Both the position numbers and the translations under genes were made by a program. A stretch of DNA of 9,567 nt from Deinococcus hopiensis KR-140. Lineage in GTDB: Bacteria; Deinococcota; Deinococci; Deinococcales; Deinococcaceae. This document shows positions 1-8,215 of the stretch, piece after piece (within the stretch, counting starts at the first letter, position 1; the number at the start of each line of letters is the position of its first letter). The stretch is taken from positions 1 through 9,567 of the forward strand of contig CALPYF020000081.1 of the NCBI GenBank assembly GCA_943327755.2, written 5' to 3'. The notes beneath the pieces are model-generated. The model was not told where the DNA came from. It searched no databases and worked only from the letters and a program-made list of their open reading frames with translations.

Positions 1-154
<154 letters not shown>

Positions 155-178
155 TCATCACACCAGATGCGTCTAAAC

Positions 179-220
179 AGCGCCCCGAGCTTCGGTTCGG
201 GGCGCTTCTTCGTTTTGGTT
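179..220 (+). terminator. Intrinsic terminator after 16S rRNA
   Basis: A 12-bp perfect stem (179-190 paired with 195-206) is closed by a C(TTCG)G tetraloop and followed by a T-rich tract (206-220). This is a textbook intrinsic terminator for the 16S transcript. Read on the other strand the same stem is followed by GTTTAG, so it may also stop the convergent nitric oxide synthase transcript, whose stop codon is only 46 bases away. Confidence 0.9.
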
Positions 221-251
221 GTGCTCGCGGCGCTTGGCGGGACAAACCGGT

Positions 252-1361
252 TCAGGAATGGAAGGGGCACACGCCGGGCCGCGCCTCCTGCCAGGCGGGC
301 GCCTGCACCGTGAAGTTCGGACGCTCCTCGATATCGTCGTACGCGCGGTGCCAGACGGGCGTCGTCGCGGGGGACATCGGTGGAATCAGCCAGGACCAGC
401 GTCCACGCACCTCGCGGCCCGCGCGGCGTTCCTGTTCCTCGAAATGCACGAACTGCGCCGTCACGCCGTGATGATCCGCGATCCGCACGCCCGCCCGGTC
501 GAAGGAATGCAGCACCGCGACGTTCAGTTCCAGCAGTGCCCGGTCCTGCCACAGCGACCGCCGCGACGTGGTGTCCAGGCCCAACGCCGCCGCCACGGCA
601 GGCAGCGCGTCGTAGCGGTCCCGGTCCGCCAGATTCCGCGCGGCGATCTCCGTCTGCAGGTACCAGCCGTTGAACGGCGCGCACGGGAACGACTGCCCCG
701 CCACCTCCAGCGTCATGTTGCTGATGACCGGCAGCGCGTGCCACCTCAGGCCCAGCGCCCCGATCTCCGGGCAGGTCGGGTGCGTGATCACGACCTCCTG
801 CACGGCGTCCGCCGGGAGCTCGAACAGCGCCACGCGGCCCTCACCCTCGATGGCCAGGGGCAGCACATCGAACTGGGTGCCCGGCCCACCCGCCCAGCCC
901 AGGCGGCGCAGATGCCCGGTCAGCGCCACGTTCCGCGGATCGCCGATCACCGACCCGTCCGGCTGACGGTACCCGGCGTACCGGATCAGCTGGTCGTTGT
1001 GCACGCGCACGCCCGGGCCGAACACACTCATGGTCGGCAGGACCCGCCCACCGTTGAAGCCCTCGCGCAGGTGGGCGAGCAGGTGCGTGAACACCTCCTC
1101 CGGGTTCGTCACGTGCCGCAGGTCGCGCACGTCCAGCGTCATCCACGGCAGGCGGCCCACGCAACGCGTACTGTTCCGCCACGCCACCCGCGCGCCGTGC
1201 GTGAGTTCCGCCGCACCCAGCGTCACGCCGCCCGTGCGGTACACCTCTGCCTGCCGCTCGCGCAGGCCCGGCAGGCCTGTCTCGTGGTGGTACAGCGCCA
1301 GGAACTCCAGCGCCTCTCGCGTCCGTGCGGGCAGGGCAGGGTGAGGGCGAGGCGCGGACAT
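252..1361 (-). CDS. nos: Bacterial nitric oxide synthase, oxygenase domain only
   Basis: The 369-residue product is a stand-alone NOS oxygenase, the enzyme that oxidises L-arginine to citrulline and nitric oxide at a thiolate-bound haem with a pterin, using electrons from separate reductases because no flavin domain is present. The haem-ligand motif is WRNSTRCVGRLPW with Cys67. The arginine-binding segment is FNGWYLQTE with Glu238. The pterin and dimer region near the C-terminus reads RWSWLIPP followed by TPVWHR. Ile213 in PVISNM sits where animal enzymes have Val, the bacterial substitution known to slow NO release. The length is close to the roughly 360 residues of bacterial NOS, and the N-terminal zinc hook of animal enzymes is absent. 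The start at 1361 (MSAPRP) has an AGGA about 9 bases upstream; an in-frame ATG at 1439 would add 26 non-family residues. In D. radiodurans, NOS works with a tryptophanyl-tRNA synthetase in tryptophan nitration; whether that holds here is inference. It stands alone and converges on 16S rRNA. Confidence 0.95.
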   Translation of the reverse strand: MSAPRPHPALPARTREALEFLALYHHETGLPGLRERQAEVYRTGGVTLGAAELTHGARVAWRNSTRCVGRLPWMTLDVRDLRHVTNPEEVFTHLLAHLREGFNGGRVLPTMSVFGPGVRVHNDQLIRYAGYRQPDGSVIGDPRNVALTGHLRRLGWAGGPGTQFDVLPLAIEGEGRVALFELPADAVQEVVITHPTCPEIGALGLRWHALPVISNMTLEVAGQSFPCAPFNGWYLQTEIAARNLADRDRYDALPAVAAALGLDTTSRRSLWQDRALLELNVAVLHSFDRAGVRIADHHGVTAQFVHFEEQERRAGREVRGRWSWLIPPMSPATTPVWHRAYDDIEERPNFTVQAPAWQEARPGVCPFHS

Positions 1362-1425
1362 AGACGCCCATCCTGCCCCCACCGGGCACGCGGAATGTCC
1401 CACCCCCGGAAGGTCAAGACGACAT

Positions 1426-1458
1426 GAGAACCCCTCCACCCGGCCAGCGGGGGAGGGG
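1426..1458 (-). terminator. Weak terminator after the lipoprotein gene
   Basis: On the minus strand CCCCTCC (1458-1452) pairs with GGAGGGG (1437-1431), with partial extra pairing in the loop, and is followed by TTCTC. It lies 17 bases past the lipoprotein stop codon. The T tract is poor, so this is a moderate candidate. It may also insulate the nitric oxide synthase gene, whose start is 65 bases further on. Confidence 0.5.
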
Positions 1459-1475
1459 GGCAGGTCAGGGTGGGG

Positions 1476-1793
1476 TTACTTGCAGCTCTTGGCGGAGAAG
1501 GCCTTGGTCAGTTCGGCGTCGCGGGCGTCCACCTTGGCGATCACGTCGCGGTTGTCCATCTCGTTCACGACGGCGCCGGGCCAGAAGAACAGGGCCCACA
1601 GGACGTTTTCCTTGCTGACGCCCTTCTTGCTCTCGGCCTCGGCGCGGATGCCGGCCAGTCTGGCCTGCTCGTCCTTGATCTCACCGCAGCTCAGTTCACT
1701 GACGGGTTTCGCGGTCGCGGAGGTGTACTTGGGGGCGCAGGAGGCCAGCGTCATGGAGGCCACACCGAGCAGCAGCAGGGTCATCTTCTTCAT
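1476..1793 (-). CDS. Small putative lipoprotein, function unknown
   Basis: This 105-residue protein begins MKKMTLLLLGVASMTLASC: a charged start, a hydrophobic stretch and a lipobox LASC with the lipidated Cys at residue 19, so it should be exported and anchored to a membrane. The mature part is short and mostly helical, with an ELSCGEIKDEQARL segment, then a hydrophobic NVLWALFFWPG stretch (about residues 63-73) and a DNRDVIAKVDARDAEL helix, ending in SCK. Cys36 and Cys104 could form a disulfide after export. The layout (a Cys-Glu-Ile segment, a W-P-G hydrophobic patch, then an NxRD-V helix) resembles small uncharacterised lipoproteins I recall from Gram-negative bacteria, but I cannot assign a function. 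No good ribosome binding site is visible; AAGG lies only one base before the ATG. It is a single gene between two hairpins, unlinked in function to its neighbours as far as can be seen. Confidence 0.85.
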   Translation of the reverse strand: MKKMTLLLLGVASMTLASCAPKYTSATAKPVSELSCGEIKDEQARLAGIRAEAESKKGVSKENVLWALFFWPGAVVNEMDNRDVIAKVDARDAELTKAFSAKSCK

Positions 1794-1877
1794 GCCTTAC
1801 ACAGATCAGCGTCAGGAATGGCGTGTTGCCTCAGATGCGCTTGCGTGGCGCGCGGTCATCTGGTGGGCCACTCACGG

Positions 1878-1912
1878 AAGGCACCCTCCGCCCGGTGGTG
1901 GGGGAGGGTGCC
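1878..1912 (-). terminator. Terminator after the tRNA cluster
   Basis: A perfect 10-bp stem, GGCACCCTCC (1880-1889) with GGAGGGTGCC (1903-1912), lies immediately after the 3' end of tRNA-Arg. On the minus strand it is followed by only TTCC, so the hairpin is strong but the T tract is short. Its position just 3 bases after the encoded CCA makes a role as the end of the tRNA transcript likely. Confidence 0.7.
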
Positions 1913-1915
1913 GCG

Positions 1916-1992
<77 letters not shown>

Positions 1993-1995
1993 ATG

Positions 1996-2021
1996 AAAAA
2001 GGGCTCCCGGGTGGGGGAGCC
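1996..2021 (-). terminator. Terminator-like hairpin between tRNA-Gly and tRNA-Arg
   Basis: On the minus strand GGCTCCC (2021-2015) pairs with GGGAGCC (2008-2002), a 7-bp GC-rich stem with a 6-base loop, followed by C and five T residues (2000-1996). It starts 4 bases after the CCA end of tRNA-Gly and ends 3 bases before tRNA-Arg. By sequence it is a good intrinsic terminator, yet it leaves no room for a separate tRNA-Arg promoter. Confidence 0.8.
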
Positions 2022-2024
2022 TTC

Positions 2025-2099
<75 letters not shown>

Positions 2100-2124
2100 T
2101 GGGTGCGTCGTGTCGTCGGGGGGA

Positions 2125-2202
<78 letters not shown>

Positions 2203-2233
2203 CATCTGCTTCCCCGTCGAACGCGCGTCGTGA

Positions 2234-2242
2234 ACTATAGCA
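2234..2242 (-). promoter_or_regulatory. Extended -10 promoter for the tRNA cluster
   Basis: On the minus strand the sequence TGCTATAGT gives a -10 hexamer TATAGT with the extended TGn element. No -35 hexamer is recognisable at the expected distance, which an extended -10 can tolerate. The expected start would be near 2226-2228, giving a leader of about 25 bases before tRNA-Pro. Confidence 0.65.
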
Positions 2243-2284
2243 GACATTGCGCGCCGGGAGGGGGTGTTGTGTGGGTGTGGGGCG

Positions 2285-2290
2285 TATGCT
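2285..2290 (+). promoter_or_regulatory. -10 box TATGCT for the prenyltransferase gene
   Basis: TATGCT ends 9 bases before the ATG at 2300. With a start site 6-9 bases after the box, the mRNA would have no or almost no leader. There is no Shine-Dalgarno sequence before this ATG, which agrees with leaderless initiation. It is divergent from the tRNA promoter in the same 98-base gap. Confidence 0.6.
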
Positions 2291-2299
2291 GCGTGACTG

Positions 2300-3181
2300 A
2301 TGAGTGGCGTGCGCGTGAAGACGTTCCTGGATCTGGTGAAGTTCGAACACACGGTGTTCGCCCTGCCGTTCGCGTACGCGGGCATGCTGCTGGCGAGCAT
2401 GCAGGAGAATGGGACGGGCTGGCCGGGGTGGCACGTGCTGGTGTGGGTGACGGTGGCGATGGCGGCGGCGCGCACCGCGGCGATGGGCGCGAACCGCGTG
2501 ATCGACCGGTTCATTGACGCGCGCAATCCGCGCACGGCGGGTCGGGAGGTGCCGAGCGGGAAGGTCAGTCCGGCGCAGGCGTGGGCGCTGGTGGTGGTGA
2601 GTCTGGTGGTCATGGCGTTCGCGGCGGCGCAGCTGAACCCGCTGTGCCTGGCGCTGCTGCCGCTGGCGGTGGTGTTCCTGATCGGCTACCCGTACACGAA
2701 GCGTTTCACGTGGCTGTGTCACGCGTGGTTGGGCGTGACGGACGGCGCGGCGGCCGCCGGAGGCTGGATCGCGGTGACGGGGGAGTTCGCACCGCCCGCT
2801 TGGCTGCTATGGGCGGTGGTGATCTTCTGGATGATCGGCCTGGACGTGATCTACGCGACGATGGACCGGGATTTCGACGTGGCGAACGGCATCAGGAGTA
2901 TTCCGGCGCGGTTCGGGATTCCCCGCGCGCTGCGGATCGCGGCCGTCAGTCACGCGCTGACCTTCGCGCTGCTGCTGCTGGTGGGGGTGGTGACGGGCGC
3001 GAGCTTCTGGTATTACCTCGCGGCGCTGGTGATGGGCGGCATCCTGCTGTTCGAGCACCGGATCGTGAATCCGAACGATCTGGCGCGGGTGAACGTGGCG
3101 TTCTTCGACGCGAACATGTGGCTGGCGCTGACCATGCTGGCCGGTGTGGTGGTGGACGTGGCGTGGCGGACCCTGACCTGA
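2300..3181 (+). CDS. mqnP: UbiA-family prenyltransferase, probably of menaquinone synthesis (MqnP/UbiA-like)
   Basis: The 293-residue protein is an integral membrane UbiA prenyltransferase, which attaches a polyprenyl diphosphate tail to an aromatic acid. The first aspartate motif is NRVIDRFID (Asn65, Asp69, Asp73), followed by the RTAGREVPSG loop typical of the 4-hydroxybenzoate branch; the second motif is DVIYATMDRDFD (Asp182, Tyr185, Asp189, Asp193). These bind Mg-diphosphate. Hydrophobic helices fill the rest, around residues 44-60, 95-111, 114-130, 167-182, 211-231, 236-251 and 272-289. The assignment to the futalosine menaquinone route (MqnP) is inference from known biology: Deinococcus makes menaquinone by that route and has no ubiquinone. 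A 4-hydroxybenzoate substrate cannot be excluded from sequence. The start is fixed by the TATGCT box 9 bases upstream and by the family N-terminus. A small hypothetical gene follows within about 40 bases and may be cotranscribed. Confidence 0.93.
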   Translation: MSGVRVKTFLDLVKFEHTVFALPFAYAGMLLASMQENGTGWPGWHVLVWVTVAMAAARTAAMGANRVIDRFIDARNPRTAGREVPSGKVSPAQAWALVVVSLVVMAFAAAQLNPLCLALLPLAVVFLIGYPYTKRFTWLCHAWLGVTDGAAAAGGWIAVTGEFAPPAWLLWAVVIFWMIGLDVIYATMDRDFDVANGIRSIPARFGIPRALRIAAVSHALTFALLLLVGVVTGASFWYYLAALVMGGILLFEHRIVNPNDLARVNVAFFDANMWLALTMLAGVVVDVAWRTLT

Positions 3182-3196
3182 GCGGGCCTGATCCCC

Positions 3197-3212
3197 GGGG
3201 AGGGGAGGGGAG
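3197..3212 (+). promoter_or_regulatory. G-rich ribosome binding site before the small gene
   Basis: Three GGGG runs separated by single A residues occupy 3197-3210, and the last GGGAG (3208-3212) is 10 bases before the GTG at 3223. It supports that GTG as the start. The G runs, together with GGG at 3221-3223, could also fold as a four-run quadruplex in the mRNA. Confidence 0.5.
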
Positions 3213-3222
3213 CCTGGACTGG

Positions 3223-3495
3223 GTGCCACTGGAGGCCGCGCGGGCCTTCGTGGACGGCGACGAGCGCTGGGCGGCGGTGCTGCTGGCCCGCGCGCGGGAC
3301 GCGCAGCCCGCCGGGAGCGTCGCGTGGGCCCGACTGGAGCGGCTGCACGGCCTGAGCCTCATTCACGTGCAGCGTGAGGTCGAGGGGACCTTCGCGCTGG
3401 AGCGGTCGGACGCGTTGCTGGACGCGGCTGGCGTGACCCGGCCCGATCTGGAGGTACTGGAGGCGCGGGCCGCGTCGGGCCTGCCTGAACGCTAG
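3223..3495 (+). CDS. Small hypothetical protein downstream of the prenyltransferase
   Basis: From a GTG at 3223 the frame encodes 90 residues, starting (M)PLEAARAFVDGDERW and ending LEARAASGLPER. The reading frame has protein-like composition (amphipathic helices, for example around residues 10-24 and 48-86), no membrane segment and no cysteine motifs. I do not recognise a family. The same frame is open far upstream inside the prenyltransferase gene, but no ATG lies near the junction; GTG 3223 has a G-rich ribosome binding site at 3208-3212, while CTG at 3214 is too close to it. The short gap after the prenyltransferase (41 bases) suggests cotranscription. Its stop codon TAG is also the first three bases of the next gene's -10 box, so the coding end and the promoter overlap. 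Confidence 0.6.
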   Translation: MPLEAARAFVDGDERWAAVLLARARDAQPAGSVAWARLERLHGLSLIHVQREVEGTFALERSDALLDAAGVTRPDLEVLEARAASGLPER

Positions 3496-3498
3496 ACT
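3493..3498 (+). promoter_or_regulatory. -10 box TAGACT for the 161-residue hypothetical gene
   Basis: TAGACT is followed by 7 bases and the ATG at 3506. There is no Shine-Dalgarno sequence in the 7 bases, so a leaderless message is expected. The box reuses the stop codon of the upstream gene (TAG 3493-3495). Confidence 0.7.
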
Positions 3499-3505
3499 GG
3501 CGCGC

Positions 3506-3991
3506 ATGACGGAAGCGGCGCGGGCGGGCGTGACCCTGGAGACCTCGGAGCGGGAGTTCGCGGCGCGCTACGCCGAGTTTGCCGCCGAGGGCACGCTGTA
3601 CCCGTCGCGGGAGGGCAGTCCGCTACTGGAGTTCGGGGTGGCGGGCCGGGTGCTGTACCTGTTCGACCGTAGCGGGCCGTACGCGGCGGCGCCCGGCGCG
3701 GCGCGACTGGTGGTGCATGGCGTGCTGGAAGACGCTGGCCTGCGGCCTCTGACGGCGCAGGAAGACCTGCAGGAGCAGTTGCATGCGGTGGGGGTCTCGG
3801 GCATAGAGGGCCGCGGGGTGGTGCTGGCTGTCCAGCGGCAGGTGGTGGTCGTGCGGGCGCGGCTGCCACTGGTGCTGGGGTCGTTCGGGCCGCTGCCGGA
3901 GGTGCAGCCGGGGGACTGGGTGTCGTTCCGGACGGTGCCTCCCCTGCACGGGTTCATGGTGGAGGAGCCTCGGGGGATCTTGTCCCGCTAA
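3506..3991 (+). CDS. Hypothetical protein, 161 residues
   Basis: The frame opens at ATG 3506, set by a TAGACT box 7 bases upstream, and ends in TAA. I do not recognise the family. The first third is helical (EREFAARYAEFAAEG, residues 15-29), the middle has a hydrophobic strand pair around VAGRVLYLF and ARLVVHGVLEDAG, and the last part looks like a small beta fold: GRGVVLAVQRQVVVVRARLPLVLG (residues 102-125) and then VQPGDWVSFRTVPPLHGFMVEE (133-154). There is no signal peptide, membrane helix or cysteine, so a soluble cytoplasmic protein is most likely. The PGDWVSF phrase resembles loops of small beta barrels, but that is only a resemblance. Codon use and GC content match the neighbours, and the promoter supports an independent gene. 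It may be restricted to Deinococcus; that is a guess. Confidence 0.8.
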   Translation: MTEAARAGVTLETSEREFAARYAEFAAEGTLYPSREGSPLLEFGVAGRVLYLFDRSGPYAAAPGAARLVVHGVLEDAGLRPLTAQEDLQEQLHAVGVSGIEGRGVVLAVQRQVVVVRARLPLVLGSFGPLPEVQPGDWVSFRTVPPLHGFMVEEPRGILSR

Positions 3992-4122
3992 CCTTTCAGG
4001 TGTTAAGAGTGTGTTCCTGTATGGGTGGCACCTTTTGATTTACTGCTGAACTGATCATTTTAACGTCAAAATAAAAAACTCTTCCCTTTGTCCTCACGCT
4101 GGTTCATGATGACGCTATTCCC
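3992..4122 (+). other. AT-rich intergenic island before the cyclase-like gene
   Basis: This 131-base gap is clearly richer in A and T than the rest of the window, especially 4033-4090. It holds a possible weak terminator (AGGTG 3998-4002 with CACCT 4029-4033, followed by TTTTGATTT) and a possible promoter: TTGATT at 4035-4040, a 17-base spacer and TTTTAA at 4058-4063. It also contains a short A-rich run at 4068-4078. No Shine-Dalgarno sequence precedes the ATG at 4123. No convincing gene or repeat is seen; the six-codon ORF at 4106-4126 (MMTLFP) ends in a stop that overlaps the next start codon. Confidence 0.45.
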
Positions 4123-4713
4123 ATGAGTGACCCCCTGCTCCCCCTACCTGGGCCTCAGGCCCACGCCACACCGGCCTGTCTGGTGCTGGTGGACCTGGTC
4201 GGCAGCACGCTCATGGCCCAGACCCTCGACCTGAGCAGTTATATGGCCCTCATGCAGGAATTCGTGCAGGTCATGATCCTGACGCTGGAAGCGCGAGGCG
4301 GTCAGGTCCTGCAGCATCAGGGGGACGCCGTGCTGGCCTGGTGGCCAGCCGCGCAGGGCGCCCAGGCCTGCGCCGCCGCGCAGGAAGCCCACGGCCGCGC
4401 CGCCCGGCTGGCCCTGGCCGGACACCTGGGTCAGCGCCTGCGCCTGCGCGCCGGGATCTCCAGCGGCGACGTCCTGATGGGTGTGGTTGGCGGACAGATG
4501 AGCGCCTACGGTCTCCCCGTGAACTACTCGCGCCGCCTGTGTGACGCCGCGCAGGCCGGACAGACCCTGATCTGCGACGACGTGAAGCAGTGGGCCCCCC
4601 AGCTGCAGACTGCGCCCTGCCCCCCACTGGCCCTCCAGGGGTTCGGTCCGCGGTGCACCGCCCACCGACTGCTGGACACCCCTGAGTCGGGTGCCCGCAT
4701 GAAAGTTGATTAA
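4123..4713 (+). CDS. Stand-alone class III adenylate/guanylate cyclase-like protein
   Basis: The 196-residue protein is essentially one class III cyclase catalytic domain (about residues 18-185), a family that makes cAMP or cGMP at a dimer interface. Metal-binding Asp24 (LVDLVGST) and Asp68 (HQGDAVLA) are present, as are the transition-state Asn134 and Arg138 (VNYSRRL), and RAGISSGDV (109-117) matches the usual RxGxxxGxV strand. The two residues that read the purine base are changed: Gln64 stands at the usual Lys, and Leu131 at the usual Asp or Cys. The enzyme may therefore use an unusual nucleotide, have low specificity, or act as a regulator. No sensor, membrane or HAMP domain is attached. 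It sits 45 bases upstream of the response regulator, on the same strand but with a separate promoter for the regulator, so a joint signalling role is only a suggestion. No ribosome binding site is visible. Confidence 0.85.
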   Translation: MSDPLLPLPGPQAHATPACLVLVDLVGSTLMAQTLDLSSYMALMQEFVQVMILTLEARGGQVLQHQGDAVLAWWPAAQGAQACAAAQEAHGRAARLALAGHLGQRLRLRAGISSGDVLMGVVGGQMSAYGLPVNYSRRLCDAAQAGQTLICDDVKQWAPQLQTAPCPPLALQGFGPRCTAHRLLDTPESGARMKVD

Positions 4714-4727
4714 GCGCCCAGGCGGCC

Positions 4728-4739
4728 TTCTCATGAGAA
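4728..4739 (+). promoter_or_regulatory. Perfect 12-base palindrome at the response-regulator promoter
   Basis: TTCTCATGAGAA is its own reverse complement and lies 7 bases before the TAGACT -10 box of the next gene, covering the -35 to spacer zone. That position fits an operator for a dimeric repressor or activator. It has no T tract and is short for a terminator of the cyclase gene, whose stop is 14 bases upstream. The binding protein is unknown. Confidence 0.45.
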
Positions 4740-4746
4740 CGCTCCC

Positions 4747-4752
4747 TAGACT
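4747..4752 (+). promoter_or_regulatory. -10 box TAGACT for the response regulator
   Basis: TAGACT is followed by GCGGGC and then the ATG at 4759, a 6-base gap. No Shine-Dalgarno sequence is present, and a leaderless message is expected. No convincing -35 hexamer is seen; a palindrome occupies that zone. Confidence 0.7.
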
Positions 4753-4758
4753 GCGGGC

Positions 4759-5436
4759 ATGGAACGCAAGCCCCTGGTTTTAGTCATCGAGGATGAGAAA
4801 GACATCGCTCGGTTCATCGAACTTGAACTCGCTGCCGAAGGCTACGCCACCGAAGTCGCCTTCGACGGCGTGACCGGCCTCTCCAAATTCCGTGAAGTCA
4901 ACCCCGACCTCGTCATCCTCGACCTGATGCTTCCCGTTCTTGACGGTCTGGAAGTCGCGCGGCGCATCCGCAAGACCAGCAACACCCCGATCATCATCCT
5001 GACCGCCAAGGACGGCATTCAGGACAAGGTCGAGGGCCTCGACTCCGGCGCGGACGACTACCTCATCAAGCCGTTCTCCATTGAGGAACTGCTCGCCCGT
5101 GTGCGCGCCCACCTGCGCCGCGTGAACCCCGCCGTGACCGGCGAGGTTCGCGTCGCCGACCTGGTCATGAACCTCGACGGGCGCGAGATCTTCCGCGGGG
5201 GGCGCCGCGTGGAACTGTCCGCCAAGGAATTCGAACTGCTCGAACTGCTCGCCCGCAACCCAGGCAAAGTCTTCTCCCGCTTCGAGATCGAGGAGAAGGT
5301 GTGGCCCGAATACACCGGCGGCAGCAACGTCGTGGACGTGTACATCGGGTACCTGCGCCGCAAGCTCGAGGAGGGCGGGGAACGCCGCCTGATCCACACC
5401 GTACGCGGCGTCGGCTACGTGCTGCGCGAGGAATGA
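4759..5436 (+). CDS. drRRA: OmpR/PhoB-family response regulator, DrRRA-like
   Basis: This 225-residue regulator has a receiver domain (about 5-120) and an OmpR-type winged-helix DNA-binding domain (about 128-224). The acidic pocket is Glu11-Asp12, the phosphate acceptor is Asp55 (VILDLMLP), the switch residues are Thr82 and Tyr101, and the invariant lysine is Lys104 (IKP). The recognition helix is near NVVDVYIGYLRRKL (190-203) and the wing near HTVRGVGYVLR. The sequence strongly recalls DrRRA of D. radiodurans, a regulator known to be needed for radiation and oxidative-stress resistance; the name is from memory and not from a search. The start is set by the TAGACT box 6 bases upstream. A histidine kinase gene follows after 88 bases with its own promoter and is the likely partner. 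The palindrome at 4728-4739 may control expression. Confidence 0.95.
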   Translation: MERKPLVLVIEDEKDIARFIELELAAEGYATEVAFDGVTGLSKFREVNPDLVILDLMLPVLDGLEVARRIRKTSNTPIIILTAKDGIQDKVEGLDSGADDYLIKPFSIEELLARVRAHLRRVNPAVTGEVRVADLVMNLDGREIFRGGRRVELSAKEFELLELLARNPGKVFSRFEIEEKVWPEYTGGSNVVDVYIGYLRRKLEEGGERRLIHTVRGVGYVLREE

Positions 5437-5485
5437 ACCCGGCGCGGGGTGCCCGGACCGCAGCACCACTCATGTGCGCAGCCTC

Positions 5486-5491
5486 TAGACT
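5486..5491 (+). promoter_or_regulatory. -10 box TAGACT before the histidine kinase leader
   Basis: TAGACT is followed by GCGCCGC and an ATG at 5499. The 7-base gap is the same as at the other leaderless promoters of this window. The ATG opens a 9-codon ORF and not the kinase frame, so the transcript would start on the leader peptide. Confidence 0.65.
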
Positions 5492-5498
5492 GCGCCGC

Positions 5499-5524
5499 AT
5501 GACCGCCCGGATCAGGTACCCCGC

Positions 5525-5528
<4 letters not shown>
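5499..5528 (+). CDS. Nine-codon leader ORF overlapping the kinase start
   Basis: ATG 5499 reads MTARIRYPA and stops at TGA 5526-5528. The stop overlaps the GTG start of the kinase (GTGA, 5525-5528). The ATG is placed exactly where leaderless start codons sit relative to the TAGACT box. Termination and re-initiation at the overlap would couple kinase translation to this peptide; a weak CAGG at 5513-5516, 8 bases before the GTG, could help. The peptide contains no run of one amino acid that would suggest classical attenuation. It may be only a landing site for ribosomes, without a function as a peptide. Confidence 0.5.
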
Positions 5529-7165
<1,637 letters not shown>

Positions 7166-7169
7166 GTGA

Positions 7170-7214
7170 GCAGGCAGGGCCGCCGGACTGTTCATGTCCG
7201 GCGGCCCTGCCTGC
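7170..7214 (+). terminator. 19-bp perfect hairpin between convergent kinase and sugar-kinase genes
   Basis: Bases 7170-7188 pair without mismatch with 7196-7214 around a 7-base loop. It fills nearly the whole 53-base gap between two convergent stop codons. There is no T tract on either side, so release may rely on hairpin strength, or the hairpin may instead protect both 3' ends. The symmetry makes it a bidirectional element. Confidence 0.8.
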
Positions 7215-7218
7215 GCGG

Positions 7219-8121
<903 letters not shown>

Positions 8122-8149
8122 GGGAACTCCGAAGGAAATGAAAGCGGGG

Positions 8150-8178
8150 AAAAACAGCGCGCGGGAGGCGGGAGCGCT
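8150..8178 (-). terminator. Weak terminator-like hairpin upstream of the sugar kinase
   Basis: On the minus strand AGCGC (8178-8174) and GCGCT (8160-8156) can pair around a 13-base loop, followed by G and five T residues (8154-8150). It lies about 29 bases before the sugar-kinase ATG. It could end the thioesterase transcript or act within the kinase leader. The stem is short, so this is tentative. Confidence 0.35.
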
Positions 8179-8215
8179 TCCAGCCTCGCCCGGGGCCCAT
8201 CACGGGGTGAGCCGG

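Noticed and set aside
1412..1417. TTGACC on the minus strand as a -35 box for nitric oxide synthase
   Set aside because: No acceptable -10 hexamer lies 16-18 bases downstream, so the promoter could not be supported.
219..1427. 402-codon open frame antisense to nitric oxide synthase
   Set aside because: It is rich in Arg, His, Gln and Pro with no recognisable family, and mirrors the codon bias of the real gene on the other strand; such frames are usual in very GC-rich DNA.
1362..1439. Upstream ATG at 1439 as the nitric oxide synthase start
   Set aside because: The added 26 residues do not resemble the family, and the ATG at 1361 has a better-placed AGGA sequence and family-like length.
2581..3222. 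N-terminal extension of the small hypothetical frame back into the prenyltransferase gene
   Set aside because: The upstream part is Gly/Arg-rich shadow sequence of the prenyltransferase; only the part after GTG 3223 looks like protein.
4052..4057. TGATCA palindrome in the AT-rich gap
   Set aside because: Six bases occur by chance too often and no longer symmetry surrounds it.
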